Counted from the stretch's first letter, positions 43,291-53,418 are shown. The stretch is 64,000 bases of DNA from Bacillota bacterium (GCA_023397675.1 JAEWTV010000031.1:104289-168288); one strand, 5' to 3'. The notes: generated by a model from the letters alone, not told the origin. Numbers and translations: made by a program.

Positions 43291-46200
43291 ATGAGAAGAA
43301 TTTTGCATTTGGGACTGGATGTCGGTTCTACTACCGTCAAGCTGGCTGCTCTTGATAAAAATAATCAGCTTCATTACAGCAGATATGAAAGGCATTTTTC
43401 TGATATAAAAAATACCATTATTAATCTTATAACTGAAGCCTATGATGAACTTGGAAATGGAGAGGTTACCTTTTCAGTTACAGGATCAGGCGGACTTTCC
43501 GTATCCAAATGGCTCGGCCTGCCTTTTGTCCAGGAGGTTGTTGCATGCTCTAAAGCAATTGAAACAATTATTCCTATGACTGATGTCGCAATCGAACTTG
43601 GTGGAGAAGATGCAAAAATTACATATTTCCGTGGCGGAGTCGAACAAAGAATGAATGGTACCTGCGCGGGAGGCACAGGCTCATTTATAGATCAAATGGC
43701 ATCGCTACTTCAGACTGATGCATCAGGTCTTAATGAAATGGCAAAGGGTTACAATGTAATATATCCTATTGCAGCACGATGCGGCGTTTTTGCCAAAACG
43801 GATATTCAACCTCTTTTAAATGAAGGTGCGGCCAAAGCAGATATAGCTGCTTCTGTATTTCAGTCTGTTGTAAATCAGACAATCAGCGGTCTTGCCTGTG
43901 GAAAGCCTATCAGAGGCAACGTTGCCTTCCTGGGAGGTCCTTTGTTTTACCTTTCTGAGCTAAGAAAAAGGTTCAGTGAAACCCTCGGACTTAATGCAAA
44001 TCAGGTCATTTTCCCATCTAGCTCACAGATGTTTGTTGCAATAGGGGCAGCACTGTTATCAAGGGAAAACGGTGAGATTGCTTTTGAAAGTATAGTTAAC
44101 AAGCTTGCTACACTTAAAGATATATCAGCAAACGAAGTTCAAAGGCTCAGACCCCTATTTATTGATGAAGCCGAATTGAATGAGTTCAATGATCGGCATG
44201 AAAAGTCAAAGGTAACTAGAAAGGAATTTTCACAGCATACAGGTGCATGTTATCTTGGGCTTGATGCAGGTTCCACAACGACCAAGGCAGCACTTATAGA
44301 TGAAGATGGGGCGCTTTTGTATTCCCATTATGGAAGTAATGAAGGAAGCCCACTTAATTCTGCTATTAAAATTTTAAAGAATATATATTCACTTTTGCCA
44401 GAGGGTTCTGAAATCAGATACGCCACTGTTACTGGTTATGGTGAGAATCTTATAAAAACTGCACTGCATTTTGATATAGGTGAAATAGAGACTATTGCCC
44501 ATTATAAAGCTGCAGACCAATTCCTGCCGGGAGTAGATTTTATACTTGATATTGGCGGACAGGATATGAAATGCATGAAAATAAGAAATGGTGTAATCGA
44601 CAGCATTATGCTTAATGAAGCATGTTCATCGGGATGTGGTTCGTTTATTGAAACCTTTGCACATTCTCTTAACATGAGTGTACAGGATTTTGCAGGGGAA
44701 GCCTTGAAAGCAAATAATCCGGTGGATCTCGGTTCAAGATGTACTGTTTTCATGAACTCCAGGGTAAAACAGGCACAAAAGGAAGGGGCAACGGTTGGGG
44801 ACATATCTGCTGGCCTATCATATTCAGTAATTAAAAATGCACTTTTAAAAGTTATAAAGATAAGAAACCCCAAGGAACTTGGAGAACGTATTATTGTACA
44901 GGGTGGTACCTTCTATAATGATGCGATTTTAAGAAGCTTTGAGCTTATTTCGGAGCGTGATGCTGTAAGACCAGATATATCCGGAATTATGGGCGCTTAT
45001 GGTGCTGCATTGATTGCCAGGGAAAGATATGAAGAGGGCAGCAGTACAAACCTGCTTAAACAGGAACAGCTTGAAAATCTGACTGTTGAAGTTACTATGG
45101 AAAGGTGTAAGCAATGCAGCAACAACTGTCTACTTACAAAAAATGTTTTCAGCGGCGGAGAAACATTCACATCCGGAAATAGGTGTGAAAAAGGTGCAGG
45201 TGCTGAGCATCACAGAAGTGACATCCCAAATCTTTTTGATTATAAGTACAAACGGGTATTTAATTATAAACCGCTTGAAAAGGAAAAGGCTTTCAGAGGA
45301 ACTGTCGGAATACCGAGAGTATTGAATATATATGAAAACTATCCATTTTGGCATAAATTTTTTACTGAGCTAGGATTCAGGGTGGAGCTATCACCAAGAT
45401 CATCCAGAAAGATTTATGAACTGGGTATAGAGACTATGCCTTCTGAATCGGTGTGTTATCCGGCTAAGCTTACTCATGGACATATAATGAGCCTTGTTAA
45501 CAGGGGAATTAAATTCATTTTTTATCCATGCCTGCCGTATGAGAGAAAAGAACAGCAGCATGCAAATAACCATTTTAATTGCCCTATTGTTACCTCATAT
45601 GCTGAAGTAATCAAGTATAACATGGATATTTTAAAGGAAAAGGGAATAAACTTTGTTAACCCATTCATTCCTTTTGACAATAAAAAGAGGCTGGCTAAAA
45701 GACTTTATGAAGAGTTAAAGGATTTAAACATTACTTTTTCAGAAATTTCAAAGGCAGTGGACCAAGCGTGGCTTGAGATGGATAATTTTCAGGAAGATAT
45801 AAGGCATAAGGGTGAAGAGGTATTGAAGTACCTTGAAAAGACCGGTAACAAGGGTATCATTCTTGCTGGAAGGCCTTATCATATAGACCCGGAAATAAAC
45901 CATGGAATACCGAATATAATTACAGGCTTTGGTATGGCTGTTCTGACAGAGGATTCAGTAGCACATTTGAAAGAGGTTGAAAGGCCCCTTAGAGTTGTTG
46001 ATCAATGGGTTTACCATTCAAGACTTTATGCAGCAGCCAGTTTGGTTAGAGTTTCAGACAACCTTGAGCTTATTCAGCTTAATTCTTTCGGGTGCGGTCT
46101 GGACGCGGTTACAACAGATCAGGTTCAGGAAATACTAAGCAGTACCGAAAAAATATATACTGCACTTAAAATAGATGAGGGCAACAATCTTGGTGCTGCA

Positions 46201-47577
46201 AGAATAAGGATAAGGTCCCTAAAGGCGGCTATGCATGAGCGGGAGAAGCATGAGTTTGAAAGAATAATTGAAAGTCCCGCATGCAGTAAAGTCCCTTTTA
46301 CAAAGGAAATGAGAAAGAAGCATACCATACTCGCACCTCAAATGTCACCTATTCATTTTCAATTTTTACAGGTAGCATTTCAAAAGTCGGGTTATAATTT
46401 GGAAATCCTTCCTTCTGCGGATTTTAAGGCAGTTGATGAGGGTTTAAAGTATGTTAACAATGATGCATGTTACCCATCCATTCTTGTTACCGGGCAACTT
46501 ATAGAGGCTTTAAAGTCAGGACAGTATGATACTGAAAACACTTCGGTAATGATATCCCAGACCGGTGGTGGCTGCAGGGCAACAAATTATATAGGCTTCA
46601 TACGAAAGGCCTTAAGGGACGCAGGTTTTTCCAATGTACCTGTTATATCACTTAATGCTATAGGCCTGGAAAACAATCCCGGATTTAAGATTACACTTGG
46701 ACTGGCAAACAGGTGCCTTATGGCTGTTATTTACGGGGACGTGCTAATGAGGGTCCTCTATAAGGTAAGACCTTATGAAAAAATAGCCGGTTCTGCCAAT
46801 CTGCTTTATGAAAAATGGGTATCAGTATGTAAGCAATCGTTGGACAGAGCGGGTTTTATAAGGTTCAAAAGAAATATTTCAGGCATTGTAAAGGAATTTG
46901 ACAAGCTGGAAATAAACAGTATTCAAAAGCCCAAGGTGGGGCTTGTAGGTGAAATATTGGTTAAGTTCCATCCAACTGCAAATAATGATATTGTAAACGT
47001 ACTGGAAAATGAAGGCGCTGAAGCGGTAATGCCCGATCTGGCTGACTTTTTACTTTACTGCTGCTTCAATGCTACCTATAAGAACAGGTACTTGTCAGGG
47101 CGCAAAATTGTAAGTATTGCAGCAAAATTGGGTATCGTGGCTATAGAATTTTATAGAAAACATATGAAAAGGGTACTTAAGGCAAGTAAAAGATTTTCAG
47201 CCCCTCACAACATATATAATATGGCACAGGAAGCTTCAAAAATAGTATCTATTGGGAATCAGACGGGAGAAGGATGGTTTTTGACGGCTGAAATGATAGA
47301 ACTTATAAACAGTGGAGTACCTAACATCATTTGCATGCAGCCGTTTGCCTGCCTGCCAAACCATATAACCGGAAAAGGAATGATAAAGGAGTTAAGAAGA
47401 ACATTTGCCAATTCCAATATTGTAGCGGTTGATTATGATCCAGGGGCAAGCGAAGTTAATCAGCTCAACAGAATCAAGCTTATGCTTTCGGTAGCGTTTA
47501 AAAACCTTAAGAACTCCTCTATTAAAGCTGATAATAGTTATGCCGATTCAAACGAAGAATCATCATATACTTCCTGA
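43291..47577 (+). CDS. Giant acyl-CoA dehydratase activase-related protein (BadF/BcrD-like)
   Basis: The 1428-residue protein joins two ASKHA ATPase domains of the 2-hydroxyacyl-CoA dehydratase activator family to a long C-terminal region related to the dehydratase subunits (DUF2229-like). Domain 1 has LGLDVGSTTVK and NGTCAGGTGSFIDQMA; domain 2 has LGLDAGSTTTK, DIGGQDMKCMK and EACSSGCGSFIE. A cysteine group (ERCKQCSNNCLL, NRCEKG) around residue 610-640 could hold an iron-sulphur cluster. Such fusions are widespread in anaerobes and their true substrate is unknown. No dehydratase genes are near. The ribosome binding site AAAGGGGGC is 26 bases from the ATG, with a palindrome between. Confidence 0.85.
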   Translation: MRRILHLGLDVGSTTVKLAALDKNNQLHYSRYERHFSDIKNTIINLITEAYDELGNGEVTFSVTGSGGLSVSKWLGLPFVQEVVACSKAIETIIPMTDVAIELGGEDAKITYFRGGVEQRMNGTCAGGTGSFIDQMASLLQTDASGLNEMAKGYNVIYPIAARCGVFAKTDIQPLLNEGAAKADIAASVFQSVVNQTISGLACGKPIRGNVAFLGGPLFYLSELRKRFSETLGLNANQVIFPSSSQMFVAIGAALLSRENGEIAFESIVNKLATLKDISANEVQRLRPLFIDEAELNEFNDRHEKSKVTRKEFSQHTGACYLGLDAGSTTTKAALIDEDGALLYSHYGSNEGSPLNSAIKILKNIYSLLPEGSEIRYATVTGYGENLIKTALHFDIGEIETIAHYKAADQFLPGVDFILDIGGQDMKCMKIRNGVIDSIMLNEACSSGCGSFIETFAHSLNMSVQDFAGEALKANNPVDLGSRCTVFMNSRVKQAQKEGATVGDISAGLSYSVIKNALLKVIKIRNPKELGERIIVQGGTFYNDAILRSFELISERDAVRPDISGIMGAYGAALIARERYEEGSSTNLLKQEQLENLTVEVTMERCKQCSNNCLLTKNVFSGGETFTSGNRCEKGAGAEHHRSDIPNLFDYKYKRVFNYKPLEKEKAFRGTVGIPRVLNIYENYPFWHKFFTELGFRVELSPRSSRKIYELGIETMPSESVCYPAKLTHGHIMSLVNRGIKFIFYPCLPYERKEQQHANNHFNCPIVTSYAEVIKYNMDILKEKGINFVNPFIPFDNKKRLAKRLYEELKDLNITFSEISKAVDQAWLEMDNFQEDIRHKGEEVLKYLEKTGNKGIILAGRPYHIDPEINHGIPNIITGFGMAVLTEDSVAHLKEVERPLRVVDQWVYHSRLYAAASLVRVSDNLELIQLNSFGCGLDAVTTDQVQEILSSTEKIYTALKIDEGNNLGAARIRIRSLKAAMHEREKHEFERIIESPACSKVPFTKEMRKKHTILAPQMSPIHFQFLQVAFQKSGYNLEILPSADFKAVDEGLKYVNNDACYPSILVTGQLIEALKSGQYDTENTSVMISQTGGGCRATNYIGFIRKALRDAGFSNVPVISLNAIGLENNPGFKITLGLANRCLMAVIYGDVLMRVLYKVRPYEKIAGSANLLYEKWVSVCKQSLDRAGFIRFKRNISGIVKEFDKLEINSIQKPKVGLVGEILVKFHPTANNDIVNVLENEGAEAVMPDLADFLLYCCFNATYKNRYLSGRKIVSIAAKLGIVAIEFYRKHMKRVLKASKRFSAPHNIYNMAQEASKIVSIGNQTGEGWFLTAEMIELINSGVPNIICMQPFACLPNHITGKGMIKELRRTFANSNIVAVDYDPGASEVNQLNRIKLMLSVAFKNLKNSSIKADNSYADSNEESSYTS

Positions 47578-47599
47578 TTGATTTTCCTATAACGAACAA

Positions 47600-47640
47600 G
47601 GGCAGCTGAACTTATATTCAGCTGCCCGTTTATTTATTTT
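47600..47640 (+). terminator. Terminator after the activase gene
   Basis: GGGCAGCTGAA and TTCAGCTGCCC form a perfect 11-bp stem, followed by GTTTATTTATTTT. Confidence 0.9.
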
Positions 47641-47641
47641 C

Positions 47642-47803
47642 TTACTTACCGGTTCTGGTCATAGGCATATATTTGTTTTTACCTTTTTTCTTCTTCTTAT
47701 TTTTATAGTTCTTATCATGCTTTTTTATTGACAAGTGCATTAAAAAACCTAAACCAGCAAAAACTAAAACAGTACCTGCAATAATAATTATCTGTGTGCT
47801 CAT
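47642..47803 (-). CDS. Small membrane protein with basic tail
   Basis: A 53-residue protein: a hydrophobic segment (IIIIAGTVLVFAGLGFLMHL, residues 5-24) followed by an unusually lysine-rich tail (KNKKKKKGKNKYMP). GGAG lies at good spacing before the ATG. No family is recognised. It is close in plan to other one-helix clostridial peptides and could act at the membrane; nothing suggests a toxin partner here. Confidence 0.6.
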   Translation of the reverse strand: MSTQIIIIAGTVLVFAGLGFLMHLSIKKHDKNYKNKKKKKGKNKYMPMTRTGK

Positions 47804-47900
47804 TATGTCTTTTCTCCTATACCTAACTAACAGCTTTTTTAATATACAGCTATTATATTGGTATAATTGAAATAAATCAACAGAATAAATCAGGAAAAAA

Positions 47901-47928
47901 ATAAAAGCTCTGTACGCAGAACTTTTAT
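47901..47928 (-). terminator. Terminator of the zinc-ribbon gene
   Basis: ATAAAAG and CTTTTAT with the inner TCTG/CAGA pair form a hairpin with T-rich flanks on both strands. It lies just beyond the stop codon of the minus-strand gene at 47949. Confidence 0.6.
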
Positions 47929-47948
47929 TTGTTATAGCTGATTATTTT

Positions 47949-48149
47949 CTATAATCTATCATAACTCAGTATATTAATTGATGAATCATTTTTAAGAACT
48001 CTTCTGAACTTAATTCCTAACAGTTGATTTTCATGCCCGCAGCATTCGCATTGAAAGGTCAAACCATTAAGCTTTTCTACCTCATCATCAGGTAGATTTA
48101 AAATAATACTTCTGCAGTTATAACACGTTAAGGATTTGATCTTTTGCAT
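47949..48149 (-). CDS. Small zinc-ribbon protein
   Basis: The 66-residue protein has two metal-type cysteine pairs, CYNC (residues 9-12) and CECC (34-37), about 22 residues apart, as in zinc ribbons. GGAGG precedes the ATG, and a terminator follows. Its role is unknown; DNA, RNA or protein binding are all possible. Confidence 0.65.
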   Translation of the reverse strand: MQKIKSLTCYNCRSIILNLPDDEVEKLNGLTFQCECCGHENQLLGIKFRRVLKNDSSINILSYDRL

Positions 48150-48420
48150 GCACTACCTCCTCATACATAAAATTTAGTTAAATTAACAGTGTGAACTTAA
48201 AAAGCCGCTACCTGTTAAATATACTTTTGTATAAGAAAGAATATGACAATAGCAAACCAAACTTAAGATGTATTATTATAATACCATAAATCGACAGATA
48301 ATACAATAATATATTATTCCCCGGATATTAACGATTGTCATAATACGGTTTACAACAGAATATTATTAGAAATAACTATTTTAAAGCTGGGTAAAACGGC
48401 ACAAAGGTACGGGGGAAAAA

Positions 48421-49662
48421 ATGAACAAATCCAAGAGATCAAGGACTTACAAGATTGCTATGATTAATTTTCTGAGAGTATTTATCTTTCTGGCATTATC
48501 TTGCATTGCAATCATGGCAGGCGTGACAGGAGGTAATTTCCTCAGCGGGGATGGAGTTGCAAGTATACAGAAAATTAATGTTGATTCACTCAAAAAAACC
48601 ATGGACAGGTCTTTACCCATGATAGACACGGTATACAATAATGGAAATGTGAGGCCTTCACTTCTGGGTACTTTTGAAAACATGGTAAGTGGTCTTTTCG
48701 GGTTTGATTTAGATGAGCCTGTAACTGTACTGAACACTCAATCGCTTCTTATGTATAGCTTTTATAAAAATGACTATCAGAAATATCTGGCTGAACAGAA
48801 TAAACAAACATCACAAACTGCTTCCAATACCGGGCCTGACAAGGAAGATCCCTTAAAAACGGATGCAAGCAGCATAACCTATGTTGAAAATGAAGATGGC
48901 AGCAACTCTGAAAACAACGAAAACAAATTAGTGACTAAAGACAGTATATCCGTATTGAATGAAACAAAATATAAAATTAATATAGAGGAGCTTCTTAATG
49001 AGCCTTTGGAAATAAAAGTGAATAAAAAAGGTCCGCAAATACTTATATACCATACTCATACAGATGAAAGTTTTATAAAAAGCTTAAGCGATCTGAAAAA
49101 AAATGTAGATACAAGGAACAAGGACCCAAGGTACAATGTGGTACGTGTGGGCGATGAACTGGCTCAGACACTTAAGAAAAAATATAATTTCGGAGTACTG
49201 CACAACGGTACAATCCATGATGTACCCGACTTTAATATTGCTTACAGTAAATCACTTATAACAGTAAAAAACTATATGAAAAGTTATCCTACAATAGGAA
49301 TGACCTTTGACATACACAGGGACGCGGGCGGCGGCAGCCAGGGCAAATTGAGGGCAGTAACCAAGGTAGGGAGCAAATATGTAGCACAGGTAATGTTTGT
49401 TGTTGGTACGGGGCAGGATGGAATCCCAAACCCCAATTGGAAGGAGAATTTCAAATTTGCACTAAAGCTTCAGGAACGGCTTAATGAAATATGTCCCGGT
49501 ATTGTAAAGCCTATTGACTTATCTTATAACAGGTATAACTCTCATGTAACAAACGGTTCACTTGTTATTGAAATAGGCGCTGATGGCAATCTTCTCAGCG
49601 AGTGTAATGAAAGCACAAAATATGTTGCGCAAGCTATTAATGACGTCATAAACGGCAAGTAA
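48421..49662 (+). CDS. spoIIP: Stage II sporulation protein P
   Basis: Peptidoglycan amidase/endopeptidase needed for engulfment during sporulation. The 413-residue protein has one N-terminal membrane helix (about residues 15-36), a low-complexity linker rich in Asn, Ser and Glu, and the C-terminal catalytic domain with IYHTHTDESF and MTFDIHRDAGG, which supply the metal-binding histidines. GGGGG precedes the ATG. I found no convincing sigma-E promoter in the 270 bases upstream. Confidence 0.93.
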   Translation: MNKSKRSRTYKIAMINFLRVFIFLALSCIAIMAGVTGGNFLSGDGVASIQKINVDSLKKTMDRSLPMIDTVYNNGNVRPSLLGTFENMVSGLFGFDLDEPVTVLNTQSLLMYSFYKNDYQKYLAEQNKQTSQTASNTGPDKEDPLKTDASSITYVENEDGSNSENNENKLVTKDSISVLNETKYKINIEELLNEPLEIKVNKKGPQILIYHTHTDESFIKSLSDLKKNVDTRNKDPRYNVVRVGDELAQTLKKKYNFGVLHNGTIHDVPDFNIAYSKSLITVKNYMKSYPTIGMTFDIHRDAGGGSQGKLRAVTKVGSKYVAQVMFVVGTGQDGIPNPNWKENFKFALKLQERLNEICPGIVKPIDLSYNRYNSHVTNGSLVIEIGADGNLLSECNESTKYVAQAINDVINGK

Positions 49663-49707
49663 CAGGGGAAAAATATATGTAGCAATAAAAAAGGTAAGGT
49701 ATCGCGG

Positions 49708-49998
49708 ATGAGCCGTTTGGAAAAATACAAGGGAATAAGGCAAATACGAAGGAAATATATCCTTTCTGTTAGCTTGGTGCTGGTTCTGCTTATTTCAGGG
49801 CTGTCTCTCGCCGATAGCTCTGTTAATTATCTTATGACAGGGGAGAAGCAGCCAGGAGTATTCTCGATTCATCAAAAAGATGAATTGCATCTTGAAGTAA
49901 GGTGCTTCGGATACAAATTTGATATTAATACATTCTATATCAAGCGTGATTATCAAAATTTAAAAAACAGTATTGAAAAGCTGATTGGGTTTAAATAA
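49708..49998 (+). CDS. Small membrane-anchored protein next to spoIIP
   Basis: A 96-residue protein with one membrane helix (about residues 18-36) and a short outside domain (about 55 residues) with an aromatic core. It lies 45 bases after spoIIP in the same direction, and so is likely co-transcribed. I do not recognise a family; a role in sporulation is suggested only by position. The ribosome binding site is weak. Confidence 0.6.
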   Translation: MSRLEKYKGIRQIRRKYILSVSLVLVLLISGLSLADSSVNYLMTGEKQPGVFSIHQKDELHLEVRCFGYKFDINTFYIKRDYQNLKNSIEKLIGFK

Positions 49999-50107
49999 AG
50001 TACTACCTTTGCAGCTTTATTTCATTATGTTATAATTATATGCTATATAAGCTGAATTAAATATTTAATTGAGAAAACAAAACAAGCAGTTAATACGTGG
50101 AGGTTTT

Positions 50108-51919
50108 ATGTCCGGCGAAAGACAAAACAATATCAGAAATTTTTGTATAATTGCACACATAGATCATGGTAAGTCAACACTGGCAGACAGGCTCATTCAA
50201 AAAACCGGCGTTCTCACTGAAAGGGAAATGCAGGACCAGGTTTTAGATAATATGGATATAGAACGTGAACGCGGAATCACTATCAAGTCGCAGGCTGTAA
50301 GAATGGTATATAAGGCTAAGGATGGTAATGAATATATACTGAACCTTATTGATACTCCCGGCCATGTCGATTTTAATTATGAAGTATCAAGGAGCCTCGC
50401 TGCATGTGAAGGTGCTGTTCTTGTTGTAGATGCTGCTCAGGGTATTGAAGCCCAAACGCTTGCCAATGTCTATCTTGCACTGGAACATGACCTGCAGATA
50501 ATACCTGTTATCAATAAGATCGATCTGCCTAGTGCGCAGCCTGAACATGTTAAAAAGGAAATAGAGGATGTTATAGGCCTTGAAGCACAGGATGCTCCGA
50601 TGATTTCTGCTAAAAACGGTATTAATATAGAAGATGTTCTTGAAAAAGTAGTTAATGCAGTAAATCCTCCTTCGGGGGATGAAGACACCCAGCTCAAGGC
50701 ACTTATATTTGACTCTTATTATGACAGCTACAAGGGTGTAATAGTATATGTAAGGGTTATGGACGGAAAAGTTGCCGTCGGCGATACAATAAGAATGATG
50801 AACACCAAAAAGGAATTTTTGGTTACTGAATTAGGCTACTTTAAGCCGGGCGGACTTATTTCATCCGGTTCGCTTCTTGCTGGCGAGGTTGGTTATATAG
50901 CAGCCAGTATAAAAAATGTAAAGGATACCCGTGTTGGTGACACCATTACTCTTGCGGACAACCCTTCTGATAAGCCTCTTCCGGGATATAAAAAGGTAAC
51001 TCCTATGGTGTTCTGCGGTATTTATCCTGCAGACGGGGCAAAGTATGGAGACTTGAGGGATGCACTTGAAAAGCTTCAGCTTAATGATGCATCCATGCTT
51101 TTTGAGCCCGAATCTTCGGCAGCACTTGGTTTCGGATTCAGATGCGGATTCCTTGGCTTGCTTCACATGGAAATAATGCAGGAAAGGCTCGAAAGAGAAT
51201 ATAATCTTGACCTTGTAACTACAGCACCAAGTGTTATTTACAGGATTACAAAGACTGACCAGAGTGTTTGGTATATAGATAACCCGACCAATTTCCCTCC
51301 GGTAACCGAGATTGATAAAATGGAGGAGCCTATAGTAAAGGCAACAATTATGACTCCGACAGAGTACATTGGAAGTATAATGGAGCTTTCACAGGAAAGA
51401 CGTGGAATTTACAAGGATATGTCCTATATAGATGATGAAAGGGTAATATTAACTTATGAAATACCTTTAAACGAAATTATTTATGACTTCTTTGATACTC
51501 TCAAATCAAGGACTAAAGGCTATGCTTCGCTTGACTATGAGCTTATGGGCTATAAGGAATCAGACCTTGTAAAGCTGGATATTTTCCTTAATACCGAAAT
51601 AGTGGATGCCTTATCTTTTATTGTGCACAGCGAAAAGGCTTACACAAGAGCGAGAAGAATAGCCGAAAAGCTTAAGGATTCAATCCCGAGGCAACAGTTT
51701 GAAATACCGATACAAGCCTGCATCGGCGGAAAAATAATTGCCAGGGAAACTGTAAAGGCTTACAGAAAGGACGTTTTGGCTAAATGTTACGGTGGTGACA
51801 TAACCCGTAAGAAAAAGCTTCTTGAAAAACAGAAGGAAGGCAAAAAGCGCATGCGTCAGGTAGGTAACGTTGAAGTGCCTCAGGAAGCATTTATGAGTGT
51901 TCTTAAACTGGACAGCTAA
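50108..51919 (+). CDS. lepA: Elongation factor 4
   Basis: Ribosome-associated GTPase (LepA/EF4). The 603-residue protein has the GTPase motifs AHIDHGKST, DTPGHVDFN and NKIDLP, and the C-terminal LepA domain with KKLLEKQKEGKKRMR. The ATG at 50108 follows GGAGG; an earlier in-frame start at 50069 would add 13 residues and lacks a site. It stands between the spoIIP genes and hemW, a usual Firmicute order. Confidence 0.96.
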   Translation: MSGERQNNIRNFCIIAHIDHGKSTLADRLIQKTGVLTEREMQDQVLDNMDIERERGITIKSQAVRMVYKAKDGNEYILNLIDTPGHVDFNYEVSRSLAACEGAVLVVDAAQGIEAQTLANVYLALEHDLQIIPVINKIDLPSAQPEHVKKEIEDVIGLEAQDAPMISAKNGINIEDVLEKVVNAVNPPSGDEDTQLKALIFDSYYDSYKGVIVYVRVMDGKVAVGDTIRMMNTKKEFLVTELGYFKPGGLISSGSLLAGEVGYIAASIKNVKDTRVGDTITLADNPSDKPLPGYKKVTPMVFCGIYPADGAKYGDLRDALEKLQLNDASMLFEPESSAALGFGFRCGFLGLLHMEIMQERLEREYNLDLVTTAPSVIYRITKTDQSVWYIDNPTNFPPVTEIDKMEEPIVKATIMTPTEYIGSIMELSQERRGIYKDMSYIDDERVILTYEIPLNEIIYDFFDTLKSRTKGYASLDYELMGYKESDLVKLDIFLNTEIVDALSFIVHSEKAYTRARRIAEKLKDSIPRQQFEIPIQACIGGKIIARETVKAYRKDVLAKCYGGDITRKKKLLEKQKEGKKRMRQVGNVEVPQEAFMSVLKLDS

Positions 51920-51922
51920 AAG

Positions 51923-52085
51923 GCAGTGTATAGTTTACAGATTACAGTGTACAGTTAAAAGAAAAGATAAAGGCAAAACAAGTTGACAGAGGACAAGAGG
52001 ACAGTTAAAGGCAAAAGCGAGTGTACAGTTTACAATGTACAACTTACAGTTAAAGAAAAAAACAAGTTAAGAGCAAGAGCCAGTG
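51923..52085. repeat. TACAG-type intergenic repeat (copy 2)
   Basis: Units such as CAGATTACAGTGTACAGTTA, GTTGACAGAGGACAAGAGGA and GTGTACAGTTTACAATGTAC stand between lepA and hemW. The GTTGACAGAGG unit is also found at 62456. No inverted partner is seen at this copy. Confidence 0.75.
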
Positions 52086-52121
52086 TAAGAAGATAAAGCG
52101 CAAGATAGAAGAACAAAGGGA

Positions 52122-53276
52122 ATGAAGGTTTGTCAGGTGGATGATAAAAGGATAGGGTTATATGTTCATATTCCGTACTGCAGGCAAAAGTGCAGCTATT
52201 GTGATTTCAATTCATTCGCATCAATGGAAAGTACAGTGCCGGAATATTTCAATGCTCTGCAAAATGAGATAAAGAGCTATTCTGATATGCTTGATGACTT
52301 TACTGTTAAAACTGTTTTCATCGGTGGAGGAACACCATCCTATGTAGATTCGAAGTATATATATCAGTTGATGGACAGTTTGAACAGACAAATCAAAATA
52401 GAGAAGGATGCAGAAATATCTATAGAAACAAATCCCGGAACACTTACAGAGGAAAAATTGTCAGTGTACAGGGAAGCCGGTATCAACAGATTAAGCATCG
52501 GACTTCAGGCCTGGCAGAATAGTTTGCTTAAATACCTTGGAAGAATACACAATATTGAAGACTTTATCACAAATTATAAGCTTGCTTTGAAAGCAGGCTT
52601 TAATAATATCAACGTTGATTTGATTTTCAGTGTACCTGGTCAATCTATAAAGGACTGGGCAGAAACAATAGATAATGTCTCAAAGCTGGATATTAATCAT
52701 CTTTCCTGTTACAGTCTTAAGATTGAAGAGGGTACTCCTTTTGGTACACAGCTTGAAGAAGGTAAACTAAAGGCTGCGGAAGATGAACTAGACAGGGAAA
52801 TGTACTGGCTTGCTATAGAAAAGCTTTACAGCAATGGTTTTAAGCAATATGAGATATCTAATTTTGCTAGAGAGGGCTATGAATGCAGGCATAATCTTAT
52901 TTATTGGAATGCTGATGAATACATCGGTTTTGGAGCAGGTGCGCATTCCTATTTTAATAAGAAACGGTACAATAACATCGAAGATATATGCAAGTATTCT
53001 GCGTTATTGGCAAATAAGCTAATCCCAACTGAGAATATTCAAACAATTGATGACGAGGATGCAATGTCTGAATACATGATACTTCGTTTAAGGTTGATTG
53101 AAGGAGTAAGCTGTAAGAATTTTGCACAGAGGTTTGGACAAGATTTGGAGATTAAATACGCCAGACAGATAGATAAACTGGTTTCGTCCAGTTTGGCAGA
53201 CTTTAACGGAGATAGGATTAAATTGACTACAAAGGGTTTGGATCTTGCAAATCAGGCGTTTATTGAGTTTGTTTAG
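52122..53276 (+). CDS. hemW: Heme chaperone HemW (radical SAM)
   Basis: HemN-like radical SAM protein that is thought to deliver heme. The 384-residue protein shows the iron-sulphur motif YCRQKCSYCDFNS, GGGTPSYV, and the FGAGAHSYF region, and has the short length and lone CxxxCxxC motif that set HemW apart from HemN. The ATG start has only a weak GGGA site. It leads into the hrcA operon, as in many Firmicutes. Confidence 0.92.
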   Translation: MKVCQVDDKRIGLYVHIPYCRQKCSYCDFNSFASMESTVPEYFNALQNEIKSYSDMLDDFTVKTVFIGGGTPSYVDSKYIYQLMDSLNRQIKIEKDAEISIETNPGTLTEEKLSVYREAGINRLSIGLQAWQNSLLKYLGRIHNIEDFITNYKLALKAGFNNINVDLIFSVPGQSIKDWAETIDNVSKLDINHLSCYSLKIEEGTPFGTQLEEGKLKAAEDELDREMYWLAIEKLYSNGFKQYEISNFAREGYECRHNLIYWNADEYIGFGAGAHSYFNKKRYNNIEDICKYSALLANKLIPTENIQTIDDEDAMSEYMILRLRLIEGVSCKNFAQRFGQDLEIKYARQIDKLVSSSLADFNGDRIKLTTKGLDLANQAFIEFV

Positions 53277-53336
53277 CTCTTCTAAAATCGAAATGGAATA
53301 ATTATTAACTGTGTGTAAACAATATGATAAAAACTC

Positions 53337-53365
53337 TTGACAAAAAAAATTACCAGTGGTATTTT
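53337..53365 (+). promoter_or_regulatory. Heat-shock operon promoter
   Basis: TTGACA (53337-53342) and the weak TATTTT (53360-53365), with an extended -10 TG, are 17 bases apart. A perfect TATAAT at 53371-53376 has no good partner at the right distance, so the exact -10 is uncertain. Confidence 0.55.
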
Positions 53366-53375
53366 TAAAATATAA

Positions 53376-53402
53376 TTAGCACTCGACAACAAAGAGTGCT
53401 AA
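53376..53402. promoter_or_regulatory. CIRCE element (HrcA operator)
   Basis: TTAGCACTC, nine bases, then GAGTGCTAA: a perfect match to the CIRCE consensus. It lies directly before hrcA, whose product is the repressor that binds it. Confidence 0.98.
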
Positions 53403-53418
53403 CAAAGGGGTGAAAACG

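Noticed and set aside
48150..48420. Sigma-E promoter for spoIIP
   Set aside because: Partial matches (GGATATT, CATAATAC) are only nine bases apart; no pair with the needed spacing was found.
51923..52085. CRISPR array
   Set aside because: The TACAG units are short, variable and not separated by equal-length unique spacers, and no cas genes are present.
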